A stretch of DNA of 64,000 bases, from assembly GCA_015680685.1 (NCBI GenBank), contig MNCI01003893.1:33216-97215 (forward strand), in the 5' to 3' direction. This stretch comes from Gnetum montanum. Its lineage: Eukaryota; Streptophyta; Gnetopsida; Gnetales; Gnetaceae. The notes below the pieces were generated by a model. That model was not told the DNA's origin, searched no databases, and saw only the letters and a list, made by a program, of their open reading frames with translations. The position numbers were made by a program, and so were the translations under genes. Shown here in pieces: positions 46,578-58,477 of this stretch; the stretch's first letter is position 1; each line of letters opens with the position of its first letter.

Positions 46578-47438
46578 TGATGAGCAGCAAGGTACCCCTA
46601 TTCCCAACCATATGAATACGAGCGTTCATGCATGATCCGGTTGAACTCCAAGGATTAAGTGCTTATAAACTTACACCAAACAAGGATGAGTTATGTGATC
46701 GTTGTCTTCCCAAGCTTACTTGTAAGGCACAATTGTATGGTTAAGTAAACTTGATGTATGTGATTTTTATTTTTTTTATGTTTTATGTTCTTAATGCTTA
46801 AAAGAGAGAAATGAAGTAACTTAATAACTAAATTGATTTAACTAATTAACTATTCTCTAACTAATCCTAACACCAGCATCCGTTCCCACTCTCCGAACAC
46901 ATCCTGAACTAGTGTAACACTACTGGGATTACCAAACGCTAGTCATTACTGGGTTACCAAGTGTTCCACGTATGCTCGATGTGGTCGTGCTAAGTGTGCT
47001 AACTCATTGATAATTAACACTTCAATAGAAATAACATTGATTAACTAATGAGAATATCAAATAACAGTAAATAACATGAAATGCAATAATTAATCTATTT
47101 TGAATGTTGCAAGGTTTATCACAAATTTCATCTTTATTTCTGGACACAAGGTGTGCTCAGGTACACAATGCTCGAATAAAGATCCGTTCACTTTATGACT
47201 CCTACTGCGGGCAATCAGAAATAATTCTAACTCTGGAAGGGAAAACTACAAAAGTTCAACTAAGGGACTAAAAAAACTAATACCCAACCAAGTGTCCCGG
47301 TCTCTTATTTATAAGCAACGAGACAGGCTCCGACATCGCATGTCTGATATCGCTTTGGTACCTCGAATATTGCATATCCGATATCGAGGGTCCGATATTG
47401 GGGATTCGATATTGGGGGTCCAATATCGTGACTCATCA
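46578..47438 (-). repeat. 3' LTR of element 3
   Basis: 861 bases from TGATGAG to CTCATCA. U3 palindromes lie at about 47332-47428, and a TATA box (complement of TTATTTATAAG) lies near 47304-47314. On the minus strand the PPT GTTGTGGGGTA directly precedes it. Confidence 0.9.
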
Positions 47439-49400
47439 TACCCCACAACTAAATGAAAATTCATCCTCAAGTTCCTTACAAAATATTGGGAAGGTATGGG
47501 ATTATTGACTGAATGACAACTGACGGTGACATGGAATGATAGACTCAAAGTGCCCTATGAACATATCGACAAACATATTATAGCATTGGTTTTCATAACC
47601 ACTGTGGTGAACACTGTACATAGATGACATCCAAACCCTCTTTTGATAGCTTGAAGAGAGAGAGAGAAGAAAGAAAATGAGGCGTGTTGCTGCCGATGTC
47701 AAAATTATGCACACCATTATTCATCCATGGCCACATGATTAAGCATGTTCCTTGCGTAAATGCTCCAGCTCCAGTCCATCCTAAGTGCTCCCTCCTATCC
47801 CAATCCATTATTCACGTGATTGCCATATGCACACACAACACAGTCACGAATTAGCAAGGATAGATAAGATATAATGTAATTGATACCTTGCCTCGATATG
47901 AAGCACATTGGCTAGGTTGTGGGTATTGTAGATATTGGGTTAGAGGTTTGTAACTAATAACTACCCAAGTTGTAGGGGTGAGATAAGTAATGAAATGGAA
48001 AAACTTGCAATAGGCCCCCACGACTAAGAGCGAACCTCTGGTAGCAATAGGGTGGAAAACGAAAGGACAATAAAGATGAGAAAAATAACAATGGTGAAGC
48101 CAATAAAACAAAAACAAAAACGGATGTCATGGATGGGATGAAACGAGAAGTAGTTGATTGCAAGAAATGTTTTAAGGAAAAGAACTTAACAATTGCACCA
48201 AAAAGGAGTGTCAGTGGGTCCTCCCCAAAGCAGGCTCATGCCCTTTATGCCCTGACAAACCCACAACCGAAGAGTCTGTAGGCCCTTGGAATGACATATG
48301 GAGATAATTATTAAGAATTCATCCATAAAAATTTACCAAAGAATAACAATGCGTCAACCAAAATATAGACTAATCATAAAACCAACAATGAGGTGGAATA
48401 TTGGGAAGAAATATGGAAAGAGAAGAGAGAATGGAAGGGGATCCCAAAATCAAGGTTTTGTAAAGTCCCTTGTGTATTGTATGGTTAAGGTGACTTAATA
48501 AAATTCATTCCAAATCCAGATTAAAACTAACCACATCCAGTGACCTCGCATCAACACACTTGACCAACCCATCTTCCTGAAGCAACAAGAATGCTTTTAC
48601 AGAGCAACTACCATTCCAACAAGAGAAGCAGTAAGCAAGAAAGGGCCTTAGTTAGAGGGAACCTTCAGGAATGGGTAACATGTTGTTCCAGTGCCATAAC
48701 CAGTGCTTGTAGCCCATGTTCCTTTATTATGTCTAAGGGGTGTGCTTTGAATTCTAACCAGGTTTTTCCTTTTTGCGAGTGAGAACCACACCATGCAAAG
48801 ACTTATTTGATTTAGTTAACTTCCTAATACAGGTTAATAGCGAAATGGTAGAGACCCATGAAAAACATCCAAGTACTCAAGAGAATGGCTAGCACAAATG
48901 CATTGAATCCCCCTTGAATTCACACCCTTTTCAATCCATTTGAATCTTTCCTTGGTTTGAAGAATACCAAGCCACAAATTTATTAATAAATTTTCTTAGA
49001 AAAAGGGACAGTATAGTTACAAAACCAAGGGAGACCATAGAGTTGAGTGGATGAATGGATGACGTGGACTCATTGCTTATTTTATCAAAAGGAACCATAT
49101 CTTAGCATCACATTGAAAGTTAAAGGTAAGAACCAAACATTAGTAATCAACACTATTATAGTACAATCCACCATCATGAGCACTTATTATATGATGAGTG
49201 AGAGTAAATCAAACAAAATGTAATAGAGAAAGAAATAGTAAAAATGTTATCGATGGTGTAAAACAAAAACAAATAAATATGAAAAATGTGTAAAAAAATG
49301 TGCAAAACAGAAAAGGAAAAAGAAACTGAGGGCTTAGAATGACTAGCATTGGTAACCATCTCCCCCATGACTGAGTGAGAATGAGGAGATCCGAAATAAT
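47439..49400 (-). other. 3' internal non-coding region of element 3
   Basis: Homologous to 747-2600 of element 1. Polypurine-like blocks on the minus strand lie at 47439-47452, about 48012-48029 and about 49360-49373. Short frames are present but none is long or recognisable. Conservation between two separately inserted copies suggests that the family carries this region as a fixed part. Confidence 0.65.
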
Positions 49401-49439
49401 GAGCAAGGCTATCCATCAATAAAGGTAGTGCTAGTCCTG

Positions 49440-50380
49440 GTCATTTTGGACTCGTGGAAAGGTTTGGTTCGCTAAATTTTGACCAATAATTTCTTATTTG
49501 GGCTTCCAGGTTTATAGATCATCATGGCCCCTGAAGGAAAAGTTTCATGAATGATATAAGGTCCTTCCCACAACATTTTAAATTTAGTTCATTGTGGCAC
49601 ATGTGTGGGATTCCAATAAAGAACCCTATCTCTTGGTTGGTATTTGACTTTTCTAATTTTCAGGTCATGACGTTGTTTGTTGAAGGCCTTGTGCAGTTCG
49701 TTGGATGACAGGGCAGTTAATCAATTTTCATTTGGCAAGTTAAGATTCATTAACCATTCTTTCTGTGCTAGACTAAGGTCAAGATGAAGGTCACATGCTG
49801 TAGATAGTGTACGAAGCTCTACTTGGATAGGAAGTGTTGGAAGTTTACCGTACACTAACTCATAGGGAGAGTAGCCTATAGGGAGTTTCCATGTGGAGTG
49901 GTATGCCCAAAGAGCATCGCTTAGTTTGGTACTCTAGTCTCACCTATATTTTCTAATGGTTCATGTCAAGATTTTTGTGATTTCCCTATTGGTGACTTTA
50001 GCTTGACCATTCTCTTGAGGACGATATGGTCCATTATCAGAAATAAGTGCACAAGGCATGCTAAACCTATTTACGATTTATTGTTGAACAAATGTTACAG
50101 CAATAAATGATGTACAGTAGGTAACATCAGCTACTTCTGCCCACTTTGTAAAATAGTCAACAACAACAACAATGTATGCTTTTCCATTGGACATCGGTGT
50201 AAGAGGCCCCATAAAATCAATACCCATATGTCAAAGGGTTCTAAGGGTTGAATCCATTGTTGTGGACTCTTCATTCTAGCAATCATTCCCCCATCACGTT
50301 GGCAATGCTTACAAGATTGGACAAAATGATGGGCATCCAAAAATAATGTAGGCTAATAATATCCTACAAGCAAGATTTTA
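49440..50380 (-). pseudogene. Integrase remnant (element 3)
   Basis: The frame 50340-50131 shows the zinc-binding CxxC end (FVQSCKHCQRDGG), then PLEPFDIW. One base is missing right after this Trp (near 50225); in the next frame the catalytic core continues as GIDFMGPL...YIVVVVDYFTKWAE, which includes the first catalytic Asp. Sequence to about 49440 corresponds to the rest of the core. Integrase would join element DNA to the genome; this copy cannot encode it. Confidence 0.75.
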
Positions 50381-50541
50381 ATGGTTGTTCGTCTCCCAGT
50401 GTAATGACCCCCACAAGGGCCCTCATGAGCATCTTGGAGAATCCGCAATTGATCTACATTAGGAACACACCATCAACCATCGAAACATACCTTATAAAGG
50501 TGTTCATTAATTTCCATGAAATGTTTGACTTGGTGGAGAAA

Positions 50542-51072
50542 CTATTGTTTCTTTTTAATGTCCAAGCCTTGTGGTGTTTCTTGTGTGAAAAGATAGGTAA
50601 GAATGCTACTATACCAATTTTTATCTATGGGTAATTGATTGTTTATTACACCTACAAAGAGGAGTTCATTAGGGAAGCGATCAGAAATTGGGTATTTGTC
50701 CTCTTTGTTATCCCAACGCAACTGAGATAAATGATCAGCAACAACATTCTTGGTGCCTTTACAATCGATCATCATAAGATCGAACTCTTGCAAGATCACG
50801 AGCAATCATATGATGCAAGGGCTCACCGTTGGTTTATTCATAAGGAACCAAATTGCACTATGATCCTTGTGTAAAAATATTTTATAGCTTCATACATAGT
50901 GCCTAAATTTTTCTAGTGTAAACACCATAGCCATTAATTCTTTTTCTATTCTAGTGTAGTTGAGTTTTGCACTAGCAATACTTTGACTTGCGCAGTGAAT
51001 GTAATAGGGACATTTTTGGTCATCTAACTGTGTAAGTATGGCTCCTAAAGAAAAATTGGATGCGTCAATCAT
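50542..51072 (-). pseudogene. RNaseH and linker remnant (element 3)
   Basis: The frame 51072-50890 carries MIDASNFSLGAILTQ (first catalytic Asp), YYIHCASQSI, NYTRIEKELMAMVF (catalytic Glu) and LEKFRHYV. The frame 50805-50542 continues with FDLMMIDCKGTKNVVADHLSQL (the last Asp region), followed by the linker to integrase. The two frames are separated by a break. Confidence 0.8.
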
Positions 51073-51129
51073 TATATGGAATGGTCTAGACCAGTTAGGA
51101 GCTTGTAGAATGGGTGTTCCTACTAGCTT

Positions 51130-52215
51130 CTACTTCAAGGTTTGGAAAGCTAGCTCACATTCCTTGGTCCATTCAAAGGGTACATCCTTTTTCGTTAATT
51201 CTACCAATGGTTTTGTGATCTTCAAAAAATTCTCAATGAAGCATCTATAATATCCCGTATGTCCAAGGAATGATTGTACATCTTTTATGATTTTAGGTTG
51301 ATGAGTGATTCCTTGGATGACTTTAATTTTCTCAGGATCTACCTCCATCCATGTTTGTAAACTTTTATGCCCTAATACAATGCCCTCTTGGACCATTAAG
51401 TGGCTTTTTTGCTAATTGACCCTTAGGTTGGTTTCAACACATCATTTTATTACTTTCTCTAGTCAATCCAATGCTTGTTCAAAGTCTACTCCGTAGGTGG
51501 AGAAATCATCCATAAAAACCTCCACACCATTCCCTGTTTGCTGCTGAAATATACTAAGAACCAGACATTGAAATGTTACTAGGGCATTGCACAAGCCAAA
51601 CAGCATCTTCCTATATGCAAATGTCCCCTAAGGACTTGTGAATGTAGTCTTGGCTTGGTCTTCTAGTGTGATTTGAATTTGGTTGTACCCACTGTAACCA
51701 TCTAGAAAACTATAATAGTAATGCCCTGCAATGGTATCTAAGACTTGGTCAATGAATGACAATGGGAAATGGTCTTTAAATATTGCCATGTTCAACAGCC
51801 TAAAGTCTATACACACCCTTTATTTACCTTCCTTTTTAGGCACAATGACTGATGGACTAACCCATTCACTGTCAGCAATGGGGTAGATGAACCTAGCCTT
51901 CAAAAGTTGTTCAATTTCTGCTTTAACTACTTGCCTTCAGAAGTCATCTCTATGATTGTCATCAAGGCTTCATAGAGGGGTCAACGTAGATTCTATATTG
52001 ACATATCCTAGGATCTATTCCAGTTATATCGTGATATGACTAAGCAAAGGCTTTCAACCATTTATTTACCATCTTCAGCAATCTTTCTTTTTGTTGAGGA
52101 GTGAGCTTAGCATTAATGATTACTGATTTTCCATTCTTGAGAAATGTATACTCCATACCAATGGGCAACAGTTTTAACTCCAAGGTCTCTTTCTTAAACT
52201 CATCAGGGATTTTCA
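51130..52215 (-). pseudogene. Reverse transcriptase remnant (element 3)
   Basis: The frame 51816-51628 reads MCIDFRLLN, FKDHFPLSFIDQVLD, YYYSFLDGYSGYNQI (motif A Asp) and KTTFTSP. The catalytic box is visible as FMDDF on the complement of 51502-51516 but in a broken frame. The frame 51396-51130 holds the thumb/connection (IVLGHK, VQSFLGHTGYYRCFIENF, PFEWTKECELAF). Several stops lie between them. Confidence 0.8.
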
Positions 52216-52660
52216 ACTTCCCCTAGTTGATATTTTTGATGTTAGGACTTGGAAGTTGGCGATGGACTTGCTGTAATGTATCTATGCTATCGATATTGGC
52301 ACAAGTCAAGCTCTTAGTTGGTTCCATGCATAAAGTTGAATTGCTCTCTCTATCAGCTGTCAGTCACGGGATGCCTTCTTGTCTTGTGGCTGCTGCATAT
52401 AGGCATCTTTGTATGTCAGTTATTGGTGCACACTGGTTGCATGCAAGCAACGTTAAGCATTGTACAAACCATGACTTCTGCACACAGTTACACCCTATGT
52501 CACTATATGCAATGCATGGAACTTTCTTCTTCTCGATCTTTCCAAACGTATTTTCTTTTGATATTTCTAAGGAAAGATCACGTATTCCTAGGCATGCATG
52601 AATCCTACTCAACCATGCTCTTCCCATTATGATTGGGAAGTCCCCCTTACAATTGTCCGA
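52216..52660 (-). pseudogene. Region between protease and RT (element 3), protease missing
   Basis: The frame 52627-52364 has GRAWLSRIHACLGIRDLS, the counterpart of the GRPWL motif that follows gypsy proteases, and it matches 2900-3060 of element 1. The protease domain that should come next (upstream on the minus strand) is absent: at about 52645-52655 the sequence passes from the AGTCCCCCTT block straight to the TTGTCCGAACC block, which are about 470 bases apart in element 1. Confidence 0.7.
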
Positions 52661-53390
52661 ACCAATAGTAGGTTGAGGATTGATAGCCCTTGTAGTGTTA
52701 CGTTGCTACAACTGGGTAGGAAGCTCACCCTGCATAGTTGGAGTAGGTGGTAATGGAGCTAAGGATGGAAGAGGTATAGTTGGATGAGAAGGATAGTACA
52801 TATGTGGGACATCATTCCTAGGACAAGAAGTTCTATAGTACTCATGGGTCTGGTAGTAAGGTTGAAGAGAAACGTGACTAGTGGAGTCACGTGGAGAGAT
52901 CGGTTGCTGAATGTAATACCCATACAGGTCAGGTTGATGGCAAGGATATTATTGACGTGGTGGTGGCATACCCCATGATTGTGGGTGTTGCCACTGTTGA
53001 TACTGTTCATTTGGTTGTGGTGGAGCTCCACTCGGATAATATTTCAAGGGTTGGTGGAACTACCTTGGGTTACCTTGAGTATAAGGTAACCTTCTGGGTG
53101 TTTGTCGTCTATTTAATCATGGGTTTAGTGCATACACCCCAGACTCTTGTAGATGTGACACCACTGGGCAACATCCCTTAGGATGGTCATGTTGGCAAAT
53201 CTCATATCCATCATCATTATCCATGTCTGAATCCACAACCTCTTCAATGACTACAACCTTGCTCTTACCTTTGTTATGTGTATACTCAGCTTCTTTCTTT
53301 TTCCTCCTCTCTCAGTCACTACTTGGTTCTCTAGACTCCTCTACTATTTTTAGAACAATTTGAAATTTATCATCTAGGGAGTTCTACATT

Positions 53391-54789
53391 TTATCGACCT
53401 TTGCTGATACTTCTGATGCAAATTTTTGGATGGGCAAAGTCNTACATTTTATCGACCTTTGCTGATACTTCTGATGCAAATTTTTGGATGGGCAAAGTCT
53501 TTCTATTCACCATCTCTTCAAGTGGTGACTCTTCCTTATCTTCATAAAATCTAATTTCCTTCTTTCGGAGGGAAGGATCTCTATTGTATTCCTCTACACT
53601 TTCTCTTTTCCTCAACTCGCCTTCCTCCTTGGCAACTTACTCCAATAATCTTTGTATTTGATGGGCTCTAAGCTCGAATAGCCTTCCTTGGGCATAAGTC
53701 ACAATGGTTCTTCGCATTTTGTACCTAAGCCCATCTACGAGATGGCATAGTTGTTCCTTCTATGAGTAACCATGGCCAGGACAACAATGTAACAATGAAT
53801 AATACCAGCCCATGGTAGCATCCAAGGATTTGTGTCCTCCTTGTTTCCATCCTTGGATTTGCTTCCGCAAGTTGAACACCCGGGAGTACGTTTGATACTT
53901 ATCGTTGAATAGTTCTAACATGGTACTCCATTGACGAATAGATTCCGATTCTAAGGACCAGTACCAGATTTCCGCTTCCTTGATCAGTGTCCGTGGAAAC
54001 AACTTTAGCTTTTGCCACTTATTTTCTATATTTTGCAAGGCACATGCGTCGTGGAATGCTTGTAGATGGTTTTGAGGATTGGCATTATATTTCCCTTCAA
54101 ATCGTGGGATGTTATTCATGTCTAGTATTTTGATCCTACTATCTTTTTGGTGCCTTGTTGGGATCCTAACAACCTCTGTTATATCTAACATACTTCAGGT
54201 GATGAGTAGGGGTTCATCATGATCATGTTGTCTATGGTGTCTATGATGCCTATGTTGTTCCCTACTCTCCCTTCTTTCTTGATGTGTCTCTCTAGACTAC
54301 CCTCGTCCCCTTTCTCAACTATTTTATCTATGATCTCTATTTCGCTTACCCTCATCCTCCTAGTCTTGCCCTTTGTGATTACGTTAAGATCCCAAAGGAG
54401 AGGGGGAAGGAGATGATAAAGGTAAAGAGGAAGGAGTCACCTTCTCTTTGGTGGTCATGGCCTTGGTCGTAGTTACGATCAGAATGTCCATCATTTTCAT
54501 GTATTCATGTTCCTTTTTTAGATCCTTTGTGTCCATTGGTACCAGATCCTGGGTTATGAATAGTTGAATGAAGATTCTGATACCCAACTCCTTGACCAAA
54601 GTCAATGAGAGGAACATTGTTTTGTGGAAAACCTCCCGAGGTAGGTTCACCACCCTCGTTTTTACTGAGGACATATGGGACATCCTGAGACCACTTCCCC
54701 TTCATGGATTTGTAATGCCTCTCCTGTTGCAAATCCCCCTGGCGTTGTGCCTCTATGGGTCGATAATCTCTCGAATCTTGCTTGTACAC
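53391..54789 (-). pseudogene. gag polyprotein remnant (element 3)
   Basis: The N-terminal charged region lies at 54789-54384. The gag core at 54191-53760 has LDMNNIPRFEGKYN, FHDACALQNIENKWQKLKLF and FNDKYQTYSRVFNLRKQIQ, and ends at DATMGWYYSLLHCCPGHGYS. A C-terminal segment lies at 53615-53391. The core is much closer to element 1 than to element 2. A single N at 53442 is flanked by a 57-base duplicate, so the break there is an assembly effect. Confidence 0.8.
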
Positions 54790-55212
54790 AACGTACTTCG
54801 ACTGTAAGTGCTACATACCAATTCATGTGAGAGCACGAAGAAGCATGCTTGGGATTGAGCGATTAGGAGGTAACACTATGTTACCTTCTAAATCACACCA
54901 TCGAAACTCTTCATCCTGGTGGAGAATAAAGGTAAAGTCTAGTACATACTCATCGAGATGAACGTATACCAAGCGAAACTATTGGGGTATTGGCGGATTA
55001 TCCTGTGCACTCTGCCTCTGATTGTTCATGGTGTCAGACCTAGCAATGAAGCACTCTCATAAGAAGAAGGAGACATGATTGATTATTTAGTGTGCAATAC
55101 TCTTTTTCGATGATTGTAGGATAACTAACCCTAAGGGTTTGATCCAACGATGGAAGGATTTCCTAAGTTCTAATTAGCGCACAAACAACAAAATCCCTAA
55201 CAATGATGCCAA

Positions 55213-56046
55213 TGATGAGTGACGAGGTACCCCTACACCCAATCGTACAAATACGAGCGTTCACGCACAATCTGGTTGAACTCCAAGGTTTAAGTGCTTA
55301 TATGCTTACACCAAACAAGCATGAGTTATACGATCATTGTCTTCCCAAGCTTACTTGTAAGGCACAATTGTATGGTTAAGTAAACTTGAGGTATGTGATT
55401 TTTATGCTTTTTATGTTTTATGTTCTTGATGCTTAAAAGAGGGAAATGAAATAACTTAATAACTAAATTGATTTAACTAATTAACTATTCTCTAACTAAT
55501 CCTAACACCAGCATCCGTTCCCACTCTCCGGACACATCCTGAACTAGTGTAACACTACTGGGATTACCAAACGCTAGTCGTTACTGGGTTACCAAGTGTT
55601 CCACGTATGCTCGAACTGGTCGTGCTAAGTGTGCTAACTCATTGATAATTAACACTTCAATAGAAATAACATTGATTAACTAATGAGAATATCAAATAAC
55701 AGTAAATAACATGAAATGCAATAATTAAGCTATTCTGAATGTTGCAATGTTTATCACAAAGTTCATCTTTATTTCCGGACTCAAGGTGTGCTTAGGTACA
55801 CAATGCTTGAATAAAGATCCGTTCACTTTATGACTCCTACTACAGGCAATCAAAAATAATTCTAACTCTGGAAGGGAAAAATTGCAAGAGTTTGACTAAG
55901 GGACTAAAAAAACTAATACCAAACCAAGTGTCCCGATCTGTTATTTATAGGCAACGAGATAGGGTCCAACATCGCATGTTTGATATCATTTTGGTACCTC
56001 TGATATCGCGTATCTGATATCGAGGGTCCGATACTGTGACTCATCA
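55213..56046 (-). repeat. 5' LTR of element 3
   Basis: 834 bases from TGATGAG to CTCATCA. The TATA box is the complement of GTTATTTATAGG (about 55940-55951). The U3 palindrome block (about 55970-56035) is shorter than in the 3' LTR, where an extra GGGGGTCCAATATCG-type unit is present. Inside it, the primer site reads TGGCATCATTGTTAGGGA (about 55194-55211). Confidence 0.9.
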
Positions 56047-56051
56047 AACAT

Positions 56052-57332
56052 GTTCTAGGTTCTAAAGGATTCTAGCATGCATTTTGAACATTGATGCCCA
56101 CCTTATTTAATTGAAATTTTTATTTATTAAATGTTCTTCAAATGCAAGAAGTATAAACACTACTCCATAGTTGAAGAAATGGAAACAATGTCAATCAATT
56201 CAATTTGAAAGCATTAACAAATTTCTTAGCGTGGCAACCCCAAGTCATAGGTTTCACTCTACTTGGTATATAAATTTAAAAAAAGAAAATGCATAAATGA
56301 AATTTTGAAACTAGTGTGATAGATCCAAGGGGTCTTAATGGATGTAAGTAAAGATTTCAATTTTAGTTTGAATAAGAGATTAGGGAGATATATCCTGGGA
56401 GCATTAATTATATTTTTTGACGTAGAAGTTTTAATACTCCCTCTAGGTTTTTAATTTCCATCACAAGACAATATACTATTGTTTTTATTTTGTCAATATC
56501 AAGAAGATGGTGTGAATTGGTTCTTTATATAGATTTGGTAATAGAAAATTAGGTAACATGGTACATATTTTAACATAAGGAAGAGTTGGTTAATAAAATC
56601 AGATTTGCATAAATTCAATTTTTTCAACATTATAATTTCCATTAATTTTAAGTAGAGTGGAATAATGTTTCTAAGTATCCAAGTTTGATAATAGAATTGA
56701 ATATACATAAATTCATTTTTTTAGGTTTATTAATATGCTATGGATATAGTGGTCATGACGAACTCATCCTCGCATTGAAATATTATTAAAATAAAAAAAA
56801 TTCCAATGCTATACTTTATTACCATAGTTCAACCATCATTTATTTTTACAATTAATTAAACCAGAGTTAAAACTCTATTAAAAATTTAAATCTCTCCGTT
56901 CTTATTTCTTTGTTTCAACCTTATTACTATAATCGTTTAACTATCAGTTATTTAGCAATAATTCTATGTATATTTTCTAAATCCTATACATCTGGAAAGT
57001 CCAGCAACGTAATAAAAATCAATTTCAGTTTCATGATGTCTATATATATATATATATATATAAAGGAGCTTAGACAGCTTATCCAACCAAAATTTTCTTT
57101 GTATATTCGTCCATGTTCAAAAGTAGTCACGTGTTTCTTATCTTGCTTTTCTTCTGTAGTCGTGAGCTAGGCTTTTACAAGCTCCAACCGACCGACCATC
57201 TTCGCATGATTCGCCTGTAAACTCTCTGCCAAAATACAGGGAAATTGCAAAAACAAAAATATAAAAGAAATCCATTCCTTACAGTCGAACGCATCCCAAC
57301 ACCATGCGCGGGATCCAGCAAGCGAGAGAGAA
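56052..57332. other. Non-coding AT-rich flank of element 3
   Basis: It contains a SINE-like trace (about 56200-56350, AAGTCATAGGTTTCACTC), an AT microsatellite at about 57041-57061, and the probable 3' flank of the BBE-like gene from about 57180. No gene is visible. Confidence 0.4.
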
Positions 57333-57914
57333 TTACAGAACTACACAATACTTGAAATTAAACCAGTTCAGGAGCACGGACAGCCGCGATCTTTGTTCAT
57401 ACGTAGCATCAGCCAGAGCCACAGGAATGCTCTGCGCATGGCGGAACACATTTGCCGGATCAAAGGCCGTCTTGGCCTGAACCAGTCTATCAAAGTTCTT
57501 CCCAAAATACTTCTCCCCGTACGCAGCTCGCGCTTCTTCGACGCCAATTGTGCCATTGCGAGCAAAACCTAGATCTAGATCAACGTCATTGGCATTAGCA
57601 GCCGTTCGCGACAAGGACATGTAGGGTTCCATGAAATCGTAGAACCTGCGAATCCAGTCCATGTACTGAGCCTCGTTGCCGCATCTTGGCTCCATGTGAC
57701 CATGTACTGAATGAAGAACAGGTATCCGGCCCTCCAGGGAAACGCGATCTGGTCGCTTGCAATCTCGTTGTTGACGCCACCCAGCGGCGCCAAAATGACG
57801 TAGCTCTCGGGCTGTTCCGCCATGAATCTCCAGATACCCTGCAGAGCCTCGTCTGGAATTGGCGTCTTCACCAAATCCGACTTGGCCTTGAAAAACGCTT
57901 TTCCGTTGTAGTAC
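57333..57914 (-). pseudogene. Berberine-bridge-enzyme-like FAD oxidoreductase, C-terminal exon with frameshift
   Basis: Minus strand. It starts after an acceptor-like AAG at 57915-57916 with YYNGKAFFKAKSDL, VKTPIPDEALQGIWRFM, YVILAPLGGVNNEIA and FPWRAGYLFFIQYMVTWS, then after a one-base frameshift QYMDWIRRFYDFMEPYMS, VDLDLG, ARAAYGEKYFGKNFDRL, VQAKTAFDPANVFRHAQSIP. These are the substrate-domain end and BBE domain of plant BBE-like proteins (FAD-linked oxidases of alkaloids, sugars or monolignols, usually secreted). The frameshift near 57676 (GCGGCAACGAGG, one base short) and the absence of the N-terminal FAD-binding exons argue for a pseudogene. An in-frame TGA just upstream means the remaining exons must lie beyond an intron. 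None is seen up to the LTR at 58478; they could lie past 64 kb. Substrate cannot be inferred. Confidence 0.8.
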
Positions 57915-58477
57915 CTTCAAAGATTCAAAAATCTCATTGCATTGCAAAACCATAAAAGTTTTAAAACAAAGAGTCTTACTACCATGTTAATAACTCAAAT
58001 ACATACTATGTTACATGGTGGTGACCGTTCGGGTACCAAAAATGCATAAAGAACAGGTCAATATTTTCGGGGGATGTTAAATATTACGGTAAGAAAATAT
58101 AAAAGTGTGGAATATGTATTAGTTTCTTTTATTTCACTTACGTTATACGAATGATATCTTAAATAAATGGTTTGGGCATATAAAAAGATTAGATATAAAG
58201 ATAGAATTTCAAAATTTTAGGAGGTACCCCTACATAAAATTTTAGTAGGCATCACCTAAATTAGCTTAGATATATATATCTATCTATCAATTGGCCAAGA
58301 TGATTTTAAATAAAATGATTTTAACCAAGCTCGACTACTAGATGAGGTAACAAGATAACTAAAAATGGAATCACTCATCCCTCCTCTATTTCTCTACCAC
58401 TTACCCAATTTAGTTTTACCCTCTCAATCAAGTTTGTTCTGTCTTTGTTTGGTCATCGTGTTGTTGAGAAATAGATC
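57915..58477. other. Non-coding stretch next to the BBE-like exon
   Basis: AT-rich. It would be intron sequence if the BBE-like gene continues to the right. No exon or repeat was recognised. Confidence 0.4.

Larger units (their letters stand above)
46573..56051 (-). mobile_element. Complete Ty3/gypsy LTR retrotransposon (element 3) with 5-bp target duplication
   Basis: A minus-strand element of 9,469 bases (46578-56046) bounded by AACAT at 46573-46577 and 56047-56051. In transcription order it has a 5' LTR (55213-56046), a degenerate primer site, gag remnants (54789-53391), a post-protease region, RT, RNaseH and integrase remnants (about 52.2-49.4 kb), a 2 kb 3' non-coding region and a 3' LTR (46578-47438). 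Over about 230 aligned bases the LTRs show about four differences, so insertion was fairly recent; yet every coding domain is broken and the protease is deleted. RT/RNaseH features (no chromodomain seen, KNVVADHLSQL motif, tRNA-Asp-type primer) suggest the Tat/Athila side of the gypsy group. Confidence 0.9.
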
